From Fragum whitleyi (taxonomy: Eukaryota > Mollusca > Bivalvia > Cardiida > Cardiidae): a stretch of 64,000 nt of DNA. The notes beneath the pieces are model-generated. The model did no database searches. It saw only the letters and a list, made by a program, of their open reading frames with translations, and was not told where the DNA came from. Below, piece after piece: positions 11,570 through 21,748 of the stretch. The number at the start of each line of letters is the position of its first letter. The stretch's first letter is position 1. The position numbers and the translations under genes are program-made. The stretch is from the NCBI GenBank assembly GCA_948146395.1, contig OX411552.1, forward strand, positions 51,636,258 to 51,700,257, in the 5' to 3' direction.

Positions 11570-12035
11570 TGCCTTTACACGATCTTCATTGACGAACTAC
11601 TAAAAGAGCTGTCAAATTCGCCTCATGGATTTAAACTAAATGACTTACCGATTTGTGCACCCACACAAGCCGACGATATGGTACTACTTTCACTAAGCAA
11701 AAATGGCTTAAACGAACTTCTGAAAATATGCAGCAGCTATGCGAACAAATGGCGCTTCTCATATAATGAAAGTAAATGTGCTATTCTGACCCTCAATGAT
11801 AACCGTCGTTCTAATGGTGTGAATATCCAACTGAACAACACTTATTTAAGTGAAGTAAAGGAGTACAGACATCTTGGTGTTGTACAGTGTCAATCCCGTA
11901 AAAAAAACCAGCCAATTTTGATAGTATCAGACAACTAGCGAGGGGAATATTATTCAGTTTTGTAAAGACGGGGATTAACCCAAAATCAACCAATCCAATT
12001 ACTCAAGCAAGACTACATTCATCAGTTAAATTACT
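11570..12035 (+). pseudogene. LINE reverse transcriptase fragment (5' half of split LINE)
   Basis: Translation gives IDELLKELSN...LPICAPTQADDMVLLS, which contains the reverse-transcriptase ADD catalytic motif, followed by the palm/thumb pattern NELLKICSSYANKWRFSYNESKC...YRHLGV. A frameshift near 11,905 moves the frame to QLARGILFSFVKTGINPKSTN...ARLHSSVKL, where similarity stops. This is the middle of the RT domain of a non-LTR retrotransposon; the N-terminal endonuclease and first RT motifs are missing. The rest of the same family's C-terminus resumes at about 16,455, so a 4.4-kb insertion probably split one copy. Not functional. Confidence 0.85.
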
Positions 12036-12180
12036 AGACTGGTGGTTTAGACCGAAAATTTTAGAAGTGTGGGCTCTTTTGCGGCATAAGGTCTCACTAG
12101 GCTAAATAGCTTCGACAACCATCCCTGAACAGACTTTGCCCTGTTGCCCAAAAATAAAATCATAAATGAGGTCACAATCG

Positions 12181-12193
12181 GGGTCAAAGGTCA
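12181..12193 (+). promoter_or_regulatory. DR1 nuclear-receptor-type site, left arm
   Basis: GGGTCAAAGGTCA is a direct repeat of an AGGTCA-like half site with one spacer base, the DR1 arrangement bound by RXR/HNF4-type receptors. A perfect partner lies in the opposite arm at 16,161-16,173. Whether it is bound is unknown. Confidence 0.4.
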
Positions 12194-12556
12194 CCAAGTA
12201 CATTTCACGTAAGCCAATTCTGTGGGTATTATTGTTTTTGATATAAGATTCGTCTTTGAAAGGAAAAATCTTTATCAACATTAGTTAATATTATAGGGCC
12301 ATTTGTTCCTTATTAAAAAAAACAAAAAACAAAACATTTGGTGTTGGGTTATATTATGTAAAGTCATATTTTTACCCTTAACTCGGCTAAAAATGCTGAC
12401 TTACCAGACTACTTCTTTATGATTTTAGACAGAAAGCGTTGTTTGACCTTATATAGACCTACGTTAACATTTATTTCGTATTTTGAGGATGTATTTAATT
12501 AATTAACATGTTAACAATGCCATCTAAAAAAACCCCAAAAAACATAACGTTTGTTT

Positions 12557-13122
12557 GTAAATGACGTTATACTTTTCAGCCTGTAAACTGAGGAGTAAAT
12601 CGGCCTTAAGTATAAGTACATATATGTTTGGACAAACACATGAGGTTGTGCAAGAAACAAAGTAAATTAGTAAAAATAAGTTTGACAAGTTGTGATTTGA
12701 AGACTCTGGTAGAATAAGATAATAATTCTTTAATGTTTCTTTTTTTCAAATATATGTAAAATACGTTACCCTTTAAGATTAGATTTAACAGAACATACAA
12801 TATATGAAGATATCAAAGTTTAGAACTTCTTTCATTTTCTTATTTAAATGTTTCTTTTTATTTCCAAAATGTCTCGAACACAAGAAAATTGTTTGATATT
12901 CGAATATCATTAAAAGATAAGTGTAAGTAACTATATTTTACGCTGTTGAAACCCTAGTTATTAACATTTGCATCTTAAAAATGACTCGCAGCTCATTCTA
13001 TATGTTACATTAAAGCGAAATATATCAATGAATTTACGTCTTTCAGGACATGTATTGCATTGGGTTGAACAACACCATAAGATTTTTTCTTAGTGAGATA
13101 AAATATGTGTAATATACGTTAC
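12557..13122 (-). repeat. Phased GTAACGTA-box array, left half
   Basis: Boxes in reverse orientation occur as GTAAATGACGTTAT (12,557), GTAAAATACGTTAC (12,756), a weak one near 12,937, and GTAATATACGTTAC (13,109). Spacings are about 199, 181 and 172 bases; the two best boxes are 353 bases apart, matching the dimer period of the array at 37,013-38,454. The matching array at 15,439-15,792 reads the other way. Confidence 0.55.
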
Positions 13123-13509
13123 CCATTGAATCTTAATTTGATAATTAGAAGATACGTTATAATTGTATTTCATGGACTGCATATCTCAGTTTCGTTCATT
13201 TACTTCAAATCTATATTATGTGGAGTATCGCGCCACAATTTTAATTGCCGTGAACCATTTGTTTGTAAGATATGTGTTGTTTATTTTTTACATTTTTGAA
13301 CGTATAGAAAACTTTCCCAACTTTATTCACCTTAACATACATATTAAAACTCAATTAATGTCTTTTCACGGACACGAGAGAAGAGAATCAAAGGCTTGAA
13401 TCCAAATGTTGCCCTCTTCTACATCTGGGCTGACTGGTCCTGGCTATTAAGTTTCTTGTCTTTAAACAGTGTCGGTGATGCTCAAATCACGAGTCGAGCG
13501 CGTATACTA

Positions 13510-13592
13510 TATCGTCAATTTTCTACCAAAACCTCGTAACTACAACTTTAAATAAGCTGTAGATACGAAATTTTAGCAGAACACCAACGATA
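13510..13592. repeat. Palindrome, copy 2
   Basis: Diverged relative of the hairpin at 8793-8870: ATCGTCAATTTTCTACCAAA, ACCTCGTAACTACA, then AAGCTGTAGATACGAAATTTTAGCAG. Several stem positions have decayed, so it is an older copy. Confidence 0.7.
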
Positions 13593-14079
13593 TGCACAAG
13601 ACAAACAATACAGTAAAGATAAATTTGAGATACTTTGACTCGAAAGAATAGAAAACTTTTCTTCCGTATTTTCAAATATTCACTGATTCTGCGTATCATG
13701 TAGAATACTAGAGAATAGATTCAATGTACGAAAAGAATAACGATTTCAAAAATGTATAGGTTAGCAAACTACAGTGGTTTGTAATAAAATAGAATTGAGA
13801 ACTGCAAAAGGCAATCTCAAAGACACCACTTAATATCTTATGTGAATATGCAGACGAAAAAGTAACATACTCCGTAGATGACTAATGAAAAATAATTAAA
13901 ATAGCAAAGCTTTATAAAGTGATTTTTTTTTTTCATTTACAACAATTTACGCTAACCTTTCTTTCTGTTGAAATGATATCTGTTATAATGTGTTGTTTTG
14001 ACAAACATTGTTCTATACGTGAATCATATGTTTTTTTTTTTCCGACATCCCACTGCATCTTACTATTTGAAGTATATGT

Positions 14080-14351
14080 TGATTGATTGATTGAATGGAG
14101 TGTCAACATTATATCAGTTATATCGCGGCGGCTGGAACACCTAACAACGGATTCCTGGTATTTCTCTTACCAGTACAACCATCACATTCTTTTCTAGCCT
14201 CCAGCCGATATCTCACATAGGTCTACGATTATCAACCCATTGATGAGGGGCAAATAGTCGGAAAGAAGGAGTGCCGCCATCGGGGATCGAACGCGGGACC
14301 TCTAGATTGACAGTCCGACGCGCTACCAACTGCGCTATGACGGCGGCTGTT
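14080..14351 (-). mobile_element. Full-length tRNA-derived SINE (272 bp), copy 1
   Basis: On the minus strand the element starts with a tRNA-like head whose A box (AGCGCAGTTGGTAGCGCG) and B box (GTTCGATCCCC) are clear and whose acceptor ends (GCCGCCG, ATGGCGGC) pair. A conserved central body follows (GGGTTGATAATCGTAGACC, then AGAGAAATACCAGGAA, then CGCCGCGATATAACTGA) and the tail ends CTCCATTCAATCAATCAATC. It is flanked by the 10-bp duplication AAGTATATGT at 14,070-14,079 and 14,352-14,361, proof of retrotransposition. The same length and order occur at 29,792-30,063. It may belong to a V-SINE/RUDI-like molluscan group, but I cannot confirm this. Confidence 0.9.
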
Positions 14352-15438
14352 AAGTATATGTAAAGCTACATTTGATTACGACGAGTAGCTTGTGTACGGA
14401 ACTATACTCTTTAATATATTCAACCGCAATCTTACGTCTGTAGTTAAACTAATAACGCACAGTGCTACTAGTGTGTCGATCAAATTTCTACCACGTCAGA
14501 AACGCTATTTGACTTGACTGAAAGTAAAAAGATCTTTTATCGGGGTCTAATATGTATTTTTTCGCTGCTCAAATAAAACCGAATTCAAGATATTGTCTTT
14601 CCACACCGGCTGTTGGTTGAGCCGTTAATAAACATACGTTCTTCTTAATCATTGATCGACTGTTGTTCTCTGTGGTAAACCTAGGTCACATTATTTTCAA
14701 AACAACCGATAGTATTGTAGCGCATATTAAATGACTATTTTTCGTGTATGAATCCGAGGATGTAACACTTTTATTTTTTTTAAAAAAAAACGCCATTTTA
14801 ATTTGTATCGATACATAAATATTGCTCTAAAGTTCTTTTTTGTCCGAAAGGGCATCGTTTGATCATAAAGACCTTGTTTTTTGTTTAATCCGGAATTCAA
14901 ATACATGTATCGTCATTCTTTAAAGGACCAATGTATCTCGCTACCAAGGTTTCACCATAGGATATGTTCTTTCGGCTGAAAGTGATCGATTTATCATCCT
15001 TGATAATTTTCTAAATATGATATTGGCAGTTTTGAATGATGCGCATTGACCCAACTTTAAATTGGTCTCGTCTACATTTATCGATATCATTTATATACAA
15101 TAAACAATACGGGTAGGTTGCACTCTTATACAACCTTCTAGAAATTGATTCCCACTCAAATAGCAATAGAACAAGATAATGTTAATATAGAAGAAACGTT
15201 TAAACCGTTTTTTATAAAATGGTATGATCACATTTCGTAACAAACACAATTACATTCGTTACGTTTTTCTTCCGCGGTAACGTAGATCTGTCGATTACAA
15301 ATGCATTAAATATTATTTCGTGATTTGTCTTGTTTTGTAACAACGGTTCTATGAGAAATTTAACATTACAAAAGCACACGAAATCAAATGAAAGTCAAAA
15401 CTGAAGTACAGGCGAATTTTAAAACCGAAATTCTGGGC

Positions 15439-15792
15439 TATAACGTATTTTACCAGTATTTTCGTTACATCTATTATTTGCATTCAGTCACTTCGAAATT
15501 TATTAAAACTTTCATAGCTAAAGCTTAATCGATCAGTATTCTTATAATCAAGTGTTATGCTAAAGTTGTCAGTTGAAAGGCCAAATAATATTTTCTATGT
15601 TGGGTATTTAAAAGTAACGTATTTTACAATTACACTGGTAGTCATGGTATACCTAGTAACAATTATAAACTTGATATTAAATTGCGAAAAAGTTATATTT
15701 GCCCAAAATAAAAGAAAATGTTGTTAAAGAATACAAATTATAAGCCACAATAAAGTCTTCTATATGGAGTATTTAAAAGTAACGTTTTTTAC
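15439..15792 (+). repeat. Phased GTAACGTA-box array, right half
   Basis: TAACGTATTTTAC at 15,440, GTAACGTATTTTAC at 15,614 and GTAACGTTTTTTAC at 15,779 are spaced about 175 and 165 bases. The units following the last two boxes are recognisably related (each continues to AAAGTTATATT then CACCCAAAA or GCCCAAAA), so this is a decaying tandem repeat rather than isolated motifs. Confidence 0.65.
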
Positions 15793-16160
15793 TATTACAC
15801 AGAAAGTGCCTTTCAAGTGCTTGCAATTATAGATATTATTTTCGATTGTGACAAAGTTATATTCACCCAAAACAGATAAAGTCACACAAAAAATCACGCA
15901 AGAAAAACTTACAACAAATTAGTTTTTATAGGTTTACCTGAAAAAAGAAACACAGCCTTTCCTTTGGCTCCTTTAAAAACTGATAATAATGACAGACAGG
16001 TGAACGAATACATCAAGATAACTGTGTATGATGTTAAGAAAACAATAACTCTATAGATTAAAGGCATTTCAATGTGATTCCTATACGCACAGCTTACAAA
16101 TGCCCGTCATTCATAGCCTATATGCCATAATTATCGAATTTTACTCCCCTTTGCACCTAA

Positions 16161-16173
16161 TGACCTTTGACCT
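16161..16173 (-). promoter_or_regulatory. Perfect DR1 site, right arm
   Basis: On the minus strand AGGTCAAAGGTCA is a perfect AGGTCA direct repeat with one spacer base. Its partner in the left arm is at 12,181-12,193. A third half site (GACCTTAATG) lies about 10 bases away. Confidence 0.45.
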
Positions 16174-16454
16174 CATTTATTGACCTTAATGATGATATTT
16201 CGGTTGGGCAACAGGCAGATTCTGAAAGAGCAGATGTTATTCTTCAACTTAAGTCCTGTTGCCTTTCATGCCTCGAAAGTGCCCACAAACTCGATTTCTA
16301 GCGCACTTATTCCCATATGGCCGCCTGACTATACCATTACTTTGGCTGTGAATTATGGAGCAATATATGTAAAAATGACTTAAAACACCTTGAGAGCACC
16401 CACCATTTTTGTTTAAAGTATATCCAAAATTACCGACATACACGAAATTAGACA

Positions 16455-17222
16455 TGGTTTAAGGTCTAATCGGATCTACGTCTATAGAAGTGTACATTAA
16501 ACTGCAAAACTGTATTTCCTCGGTTCATTGTGTCGCTTAAATCCAAGTGATATTGCATACAAACTACTGGTCACAAGGCTGTTACAGTGTAAAAATAAAA
16601 TTACGCATCTAAATATCGGTTATGCAAAAGAGATATTCGAGATCGTAGAAAAAATACGATCTGAGTACATTCTTAATTGAATTTTTAAACTCTGGCACAT
16701 TCCCAGCAGAAAAAATGTGGTAAAAACTATGTAAATCCAAGTTATTTAGATATGAAGAGACAATGTGGCGTAATAGAATGTTCCAAGACGACGAATTTGA
16801 ACGTTTTAGAGATATTCACCAGCATCTGGTACCAGTCAACTACTGGTACATCTCGCTTGAGGACCCAACCATGCTTTCATGGATGAAAAGTGTAGTCAGA
16901 CTAATTTGTAAACCAAAGACTGAAAACATTTACTGTCATCACTGTAACAGCATTGTTACTGATTTACTTTTTCACTTAGTTCTTTGCTGTAACAGTCAAC
17001 CCGTAACTAGCGCTAGAAGCACATATTTCGGACTGGTCAAAACAAAGATATCACCTGATTTATATAGATTTCTAGAGCATATTGACCGTAAGCTTTTAAT
17101 CAAGTATTTACTCGGGTACTCAGACGAGACTATTTTACGTCTGATCGATCGGAATAAATACGTTGAATTTATCAAAATAAGTTCTAAGTATTTATGCAAG
17201 ATAATACAATGCACATGTGTAC
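16455..17222 (+). pseudogene. LINE C-terminal fragment (3' half of split LINE)
   Basis: Translated pieces in shifting frames read GLIGSTSIEVYIKLQ, LNPSDIAYKLLVTRLLQ, then an open frame from 16,763 for 163 codons. That frame contains a zinc-finger-like Cys58-x2-Cys61-x9-His71-x3-Cys75 (YCHHC...HLVLC), typical of the C-terminus of many LINE ORF2 proteins, followed by a helical region (SPDLYRFLEHIDRKLLIKYLLG). It continues the LINE interrupted at 12,035. Stops and frameshifts make it non-functional. A similar C-terminus occurs in the LINE at 43,790-45,760. Confidence 0.75.
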
Positions 17223-17415
17223 GAGACTATTTTACGTCCGATCGATCGGAATAAATACGTTGAATTTATCAAAATAAGTTCTAAGTATTTATGCAAGATA
17301 ATACAATGCACATGTGTACGAGACTATTTTACGTCCGATCGATCGGAATTAATACGTTGAATTTATCAAAATAAGTTCTAAGTATTTATGCAAGATAATA
17401 CAATGCACATGTGTA
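17124..17415 (+). repeat. 97-bp tandem triplication at the LINE 3' coding end
   Basis: A unit starting ACGAGACTATTTTACGTC and ending with CAATGCACATGTG begins at 17,124, 17,221 and 17,318. The copies differ at only a few positions (CTGATC versus CCGATC; GGAATA versus GGAATT). As 97 is not a multiple of three, the duplication disrupts the frame. It must be younger than the LINE copy. Confidence 0.95.
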
Positions 17416-17692
17416 CAAAGTTTCTAGATGTGAATCGCTGAGGGATAAATAATTACCTTGCACTGCATATTGAGGAAAGAGAACGTAACTCTAACTCGAC
17501 AGTGGGTTACCACAACGTCACAGATGCACTCACATGCTGTATTTGTGACGTTTCAGTATTCCAGTGGCGATTTATTGATTTATCACAAAGTTAAACAATT
17601 GAAATCAAAAGTTGATTAAAAATATAGATACATATGGGTGTATATAAATTAATATATCAATATATGTATTTTATCATTTATTCTGCATGTGT

Positions 17693-17859
17693 GTATGTAT
17701 GTATGTATGTATGTATGTATGTATGTATGTATGTATGTATGTATGTATGTATGTATGTATGTATGTATGTATGTATGTATGTATGTATGTATGTATGTAT
17801 GTATGTATGTATGTATGTATGTATGTATGTATGTATGTATGTATGTATGTATGTATGTA
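17693..17859. repeat. (GTAT)n microsatellite, about 41 copies
   Basis: About 167 bases of uninterrupted GTAT, followed by imperfect GTGTACGTGTGT. All the Tyr-Val-Cys-Met and His-Thr-Tyr-Ile repeat frames on both strands here are artefacts of this tract. It lies about 280 bases beyond the LINE fragment, so it could have grown from that element's 3' tail. Confidence 0.97.
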
Positions 17860-17899
17860 CGTGTGTACGTGTGTATGTGTGTGTCCATGTGGGTGTATA

Positions 17900-18600
17900 T
17901 GTAAATACGAGGTATTGGATATGGGTGTGTATATATTAGCATAGGTGTGATTGCCCAATGCACTAATGTCTTCTTTTATCATTTATTACTTTATACAATG
18001 TGTCTTTGAGATCTTCAGAAAATGGAGGAATAAATATATATACAATCATTTTTCAGTTCAAATGCGTTTAAAATACTGTAAATTACAGAATTCTGTAATA
18101 ACAAAGTCTTAATATAAAGTAGCATAACAAGACAGCTTCGCGGAAAAAAAAATTAAATGGAAAAGTCGTATAAATAACAAGCCTGGAGTCATATATTTTT
18201 TTTTACTGTATGTATCAAATGAATGTAAAGATTCAATATTTCCTCTATTCATGCAATGTGGTATTTACGTGCTTCTTATCAAATCTTTGTGGCGCCGTTA
18301 AGAAATTCTTTGCCATTCACCGAAAAATTTGCTCACGTGAAAGCTACTTATTGACAACAGGCATTACATTGAAAAAATCCACCAACACAATTAGATTAAG
18401 GTTTTACTACTTTATTCCGAACTACATCCATATGTCGCACATCGGTTTGATAAGCCAATAAATAAAAGCTACAAAGTTTAATTTAAAGTCTGTTTTCAAA
18501 TCGATGGTTCGCGCAGCAACTTTTCATTTAACCTTCAATCATCTAGTAACACTGTGCCTGCTGTAAATTCTTGGCGCCATTTGCAACCACAGTACTTTGG
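17900..18600. other. No gene seen
   Basis: AT-rich DNA; the 83-codon frame at 18,210-18,461 has no recognisable domain. Confidence 0.5.
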
Positions 18601-18639
18601 CTTTCGGCTCTAAAGTGTTCCGACTTGTACACCTGCGTG

Positions 18640-18745
18640 GGGATTTCCCAGAAAATTCCAGCGGTCTAGTCCGGGTTCAATCCCGGGACCTTCCGATCCC
18701 AACGCCACTGGCCTACCTAACTACTGAACCTCGGAATCCACACCA
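18640..18745 (-). repeat. tRNA-like SINE head relic
   Basis: The minus strand reads GAGGTTCAGTAGTTAGGTAGG (A-box-like), then GGTCCCGGGATTGAACCCGG. The latter is a near-perfect T-arm-like palindrome that also gives a good B box on the plus strand (GGGTTCAATCCC). No full cloverleaf forms. Probably the head of a SINE unrelated to the 272-bp family; no tail or duplication could be fixed. Confidence 0.35.
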
Positions 18746-19095
18746 ATGTACACCACTTAGAGCTCGGTAATTTCGCCAATAAAGATACCAACCTTGAGCG
18801 TCACTTACATTCGCGAAATTCGGGTTGTGCAATAAAGCAAACTAAGAATGGCTAGTCCGCAGAATGCACCTAACACTTCCCTGGTAACCACACAAAACCT
18901 AACGTTTCTGTAAAAAAGACAAGTTTCCAGTAACCGAAGCAGTTCACATGGTTCGTTACACAGCGCAGTCTTAAACATGATGTTGTCCCGTCAAACATGT
19001 TTCTGGTCTGCAAGTGCGCAGAGTGGAAATGCTAAGTATGGAAACAGATATCAGAGTCGAAAGTATAAAAGTTAAAGGTTGAATGGTTCCCTAGA

Positions 19096-19598
19096 ATATG
19101 TCGGCATATTTTTGCCACGAGATACAAGATAGCAGTATCATGATAGTTTAAACAATATCACGGTATAATAAATGTTCCAGGAAATTTTATCTCATATGTC
19201 AAAATTTTCTCAATAATTCTATCATGATATTTGTACCTTGTATCTTTTTTTTTCTATTATGCCCACTAATGACATCAAGATAAAACAAACGTGAACATAA
19301 AACTTACAATCGCTGTGGCTGTAACTAGATAAATGTCTTTCCGATTAACTTAAGTCATCCGAACCGGGTTTCTATTTATAGAAGTCGGAATTTCTATCGC
19401 AATAACTTTTTCCTGGTGTCAGTAGTGGGCACTAATCGTCAAATAAGTGAGATAGCAGATACTTATATCGCAATAATTTTATCAAGAAAATACTTATGGT
19501 CAAGATAAAGTTTCCTGGGATCTTTATTTCATCGTGGTATTTCAAAGATTATCACGATACTGCTATCTCGTATCTCGTGGCAGAAATATGCCACCATA
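19096..19598. mobile_element. 503-bp fold-back element with CTAGA duplication
   Basis: Left arm (19,096-19,275) and right arm (19,420-19,598) are inverted copies: GGCATATTTTTGCCACGAGA at the left matches GGCATATTTCTGCCACGAGA on the minus strand at the right, and similarity continues through AGATAGCAGTATC, CCAGGAAA and the inner GCCCACTA. CTAGA precedes (19,091-19,095) and follows (19,599-19,603) the element, a probable 5-bp target duplication. The 145-base centre has no coding content. Superfamily undetermined. Confidence 0.75.
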
Positions 19599-19603
19599 CT
19601 AGA

Positions 19604-21049
19604 TGATTTGAAACCACTCAAGCTACAGCACATATCTAATCTAAGTAAAGGATCCCACTGTAATCGGCTAAATTAGATTTGGGGACAATAAAAACTTTGT
19701 TTATCCACAAGATACTGCTGCCAGCTGACATTTGAGGGTGTTTGTGAAACAGATAGAACTTTTGGAATTCTCTGAAGTAACGGAGATCATTTCAAGTATC
19801 TTTGTAATGAACACATGGTCATTTTGCGATCAACATCTATATGCTCTAGGCCAAATGGTTTTAGACATAAGTTTCTAAGAAACTTCTTCTACTTCTCTAT
19901 TTTCAAGTAAAGTACGATTCACACAACATAGGTGCTATTTCTATTTTCAATTTGAGATATAAATTCAAGTATCTTATTTGAGCACTATAAGCCAATCCTA
20001 CATGTAAAATTTCATTGCTGGGTGATTTCTAATAAATTGTTTGATTCTTTTATTACCTCCATAGTAGGAGAGCTCAATTTTACAACAATACAAATTACAA
20101 CATGAAACAACACATATACAATACAAATGCTAGACACAATTAAGTATTTACAACATAAAATGTGAAAGTTATAGCTTCGAAAAAGAGGTACAAAATTTAT
20201 AGTCAACATGTATATATATCGAAGAAGGGCATAGCGGAAATAGGATGCTGATAGATATATAGAACCACAGATACATAAGACATATACCTCAAGAAAAGGG
20301 TTGCTATAGAACTCGGGACTCGATTGAAGCAACAATCATTTTACATAGTTACAGCATTTTGTGAACAGCTGAGTATATAAGAGTTATGGCTTGATGACTT
20401 TGCTTGTTGTTGTCACAGTACTGTACAAGGCCACCGAGCATATCTATCAACTGTTAAGATGGACACTTCTGTATTAGAAGTTTATATCTGACGATTCAAG
20501 TGATCGTAATGAACGACTTCCAGAGACGAGTTCGTGTTTCATCATTTTTACGACAATAAAATATATGCATGGTAAAGTGTTCAACGGGTAATTGACACTT
20601 ACTTCAAGTTTGCCTACCGTCAAAGGAGCAAATCATACATAAAACTTTGGCAGCAGAAAAACATAACTTTTACAAAGGCTAGAGCTATTTAAATATTTCC
20701 ACACACTGCTTACTCACTCCGTTTGGAAAAAAATAGAATATCGAACTGTTCAGGAGATATAAAGTTGTCGACATTTTGAGGTAGTGAAGATTCGTTATTG
20801 CTCAGAAACTTACATTTTACAATAGACCTCCAGGCTTGTTTAGATGGGAATACGATTTTTATACGCTTCGAGATATTCAAGAAGGCTGTACTTAAAAAGA
20901 GTTTTACAAACATCGGGTATAAAGCCTTGGTAGGAACACGAATGATCGTTAAGGTATCTAACCGTTCTATGCACAAAAATATTTTTGGCTAGTTATTGAC
21001 ATGATAGTCTACATAACTGTCCTAAGAAAATCATTTTTCTGTATTCGAT
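19604..21049. other. No gene seen
   Basis: No domain is recognisable in the frames at 20,012-20,335 (minus), 20,710-20,976 (minus) or 20,798-20,992 (plus); the last two overlap on opposite strands. Confidence 0.5.
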
Positions 21050-21054
21050 TTAAG

Positions 21055-21590
21055 AACTGATTGTGGTTAATCCGACAGCAGCGCGAGATACAGCATTATT
21101 GCATCTGATTGGTAATCTTTGAATTGTTTTTACACGAAAGGAATGTGCACGTTCAAGCTTAAGAACGCTTGATCGGGAAATATTACTCCACAATTCACAA
21201 CCGTATAATGCTGAGTTTAGAACTAATGACGTAAACATGGTGCGTAGAGATATCGGACTAAAATTACCGGAGTTAAGTATAGAAAGAGTTTCTCCACTTA
21301 GCCTTCTATAGGCTATTTTATCACTGTCAACGAGTGAACCTGAGTTTTCAATAAAACATCCTAAATGTTTGTAGCTATCAACCTCTCTTATTTCGTCACT
21401 TCCTAAGTACCATTTTCTCTCTACTCTTCTATTAAAATGCTTTTGTTCGCCAAAAACCACAACTGAACACTTTGTAGAATTGCAATCGTATCTCCATTTG
21501 CGTGAATGACAAAAGCAAATATCAATCAAACTTTGAAGAGACTGATTTGAAGCATATCATCTGCTACGAGTGGACGATATGCTTCTTGTC
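21055..21590 (-). pseudogene. LINE reverse transcriptase fragment
   Basis: Minus-strand translation begins VADDM, the catalytic ADD motif, then after a one-base frame change continues SLIDICFCHSRKWRYDCNSTKCSVVVF, DSYKHLGC, SLRTMFTSLVLNSALYGCELW and LERAHSFRVKTIQ: the end of the palm and the thumb of a non-LTR reverse transcriptase. It shares the LERAHR signature and the order of blocks with the copy at 43,790-45,760. Both the 5' part and the zinc-finger end are missing, so this is a truncated internal fragment. Confidence 0.85.
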
Positions 21591-21748
21591 TCCATCATCA
21601 TCAACATTAATCCACTCAAAACTTCATACAAACTCATAATTTCAGGAACACTTCATTTTATCTGTCTGTCTTGCTTGTTTATCGCTAAATTACTATTTAT
21701 GAGTTATTTTTGACGTACATACATATTGTATCTACGATCACGTAACTA

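Larger units (their letters stand above)
12035..16455. mobile_element. 4.4-kb inverted-repeat element inserted in a LINE
   Basis: LINE coding sequence stops near 12,035 and resumes near 16,455. Sequences just inside each side are inverted copies: on the left GTGTGGGCTC...GCGGCAT then CTGTTGCCCAAA then AATGAGGTCA then GGGTCAAAGGTCA; on the minus strand at the right TTTGTGGGCAC...GAGGCAT, CTGTTGCCCAAC, AATGAGGTCAAAGGTCA in the same order. Deeper in, GTAACGTA-type boxes form phased arrays in opposite orientation in the two halves. No transposase frame is visible. Exact ends and a target duplication could not be fixed. Nested inside is a SINE (14,080-14,351). Confidence 0.65.

Noticed and set aside
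14270..14351. Genuine tRNA gene (Asp-like anticodon loop)
   Set aside because: The tRNA-like sequence continues directly into the SINE body and lies within target duplications; the anticodon stem has mismatches. The same holds for 29,792-29,872.
17634..17982. Five overlapping frames encoding long Tyr-Val-Cys-Met or His-Thr-Tyr-Ile repeats
   Set aside because: They are translations of the (GTAT)n microsatellite in several frames on both strands, not proteins.
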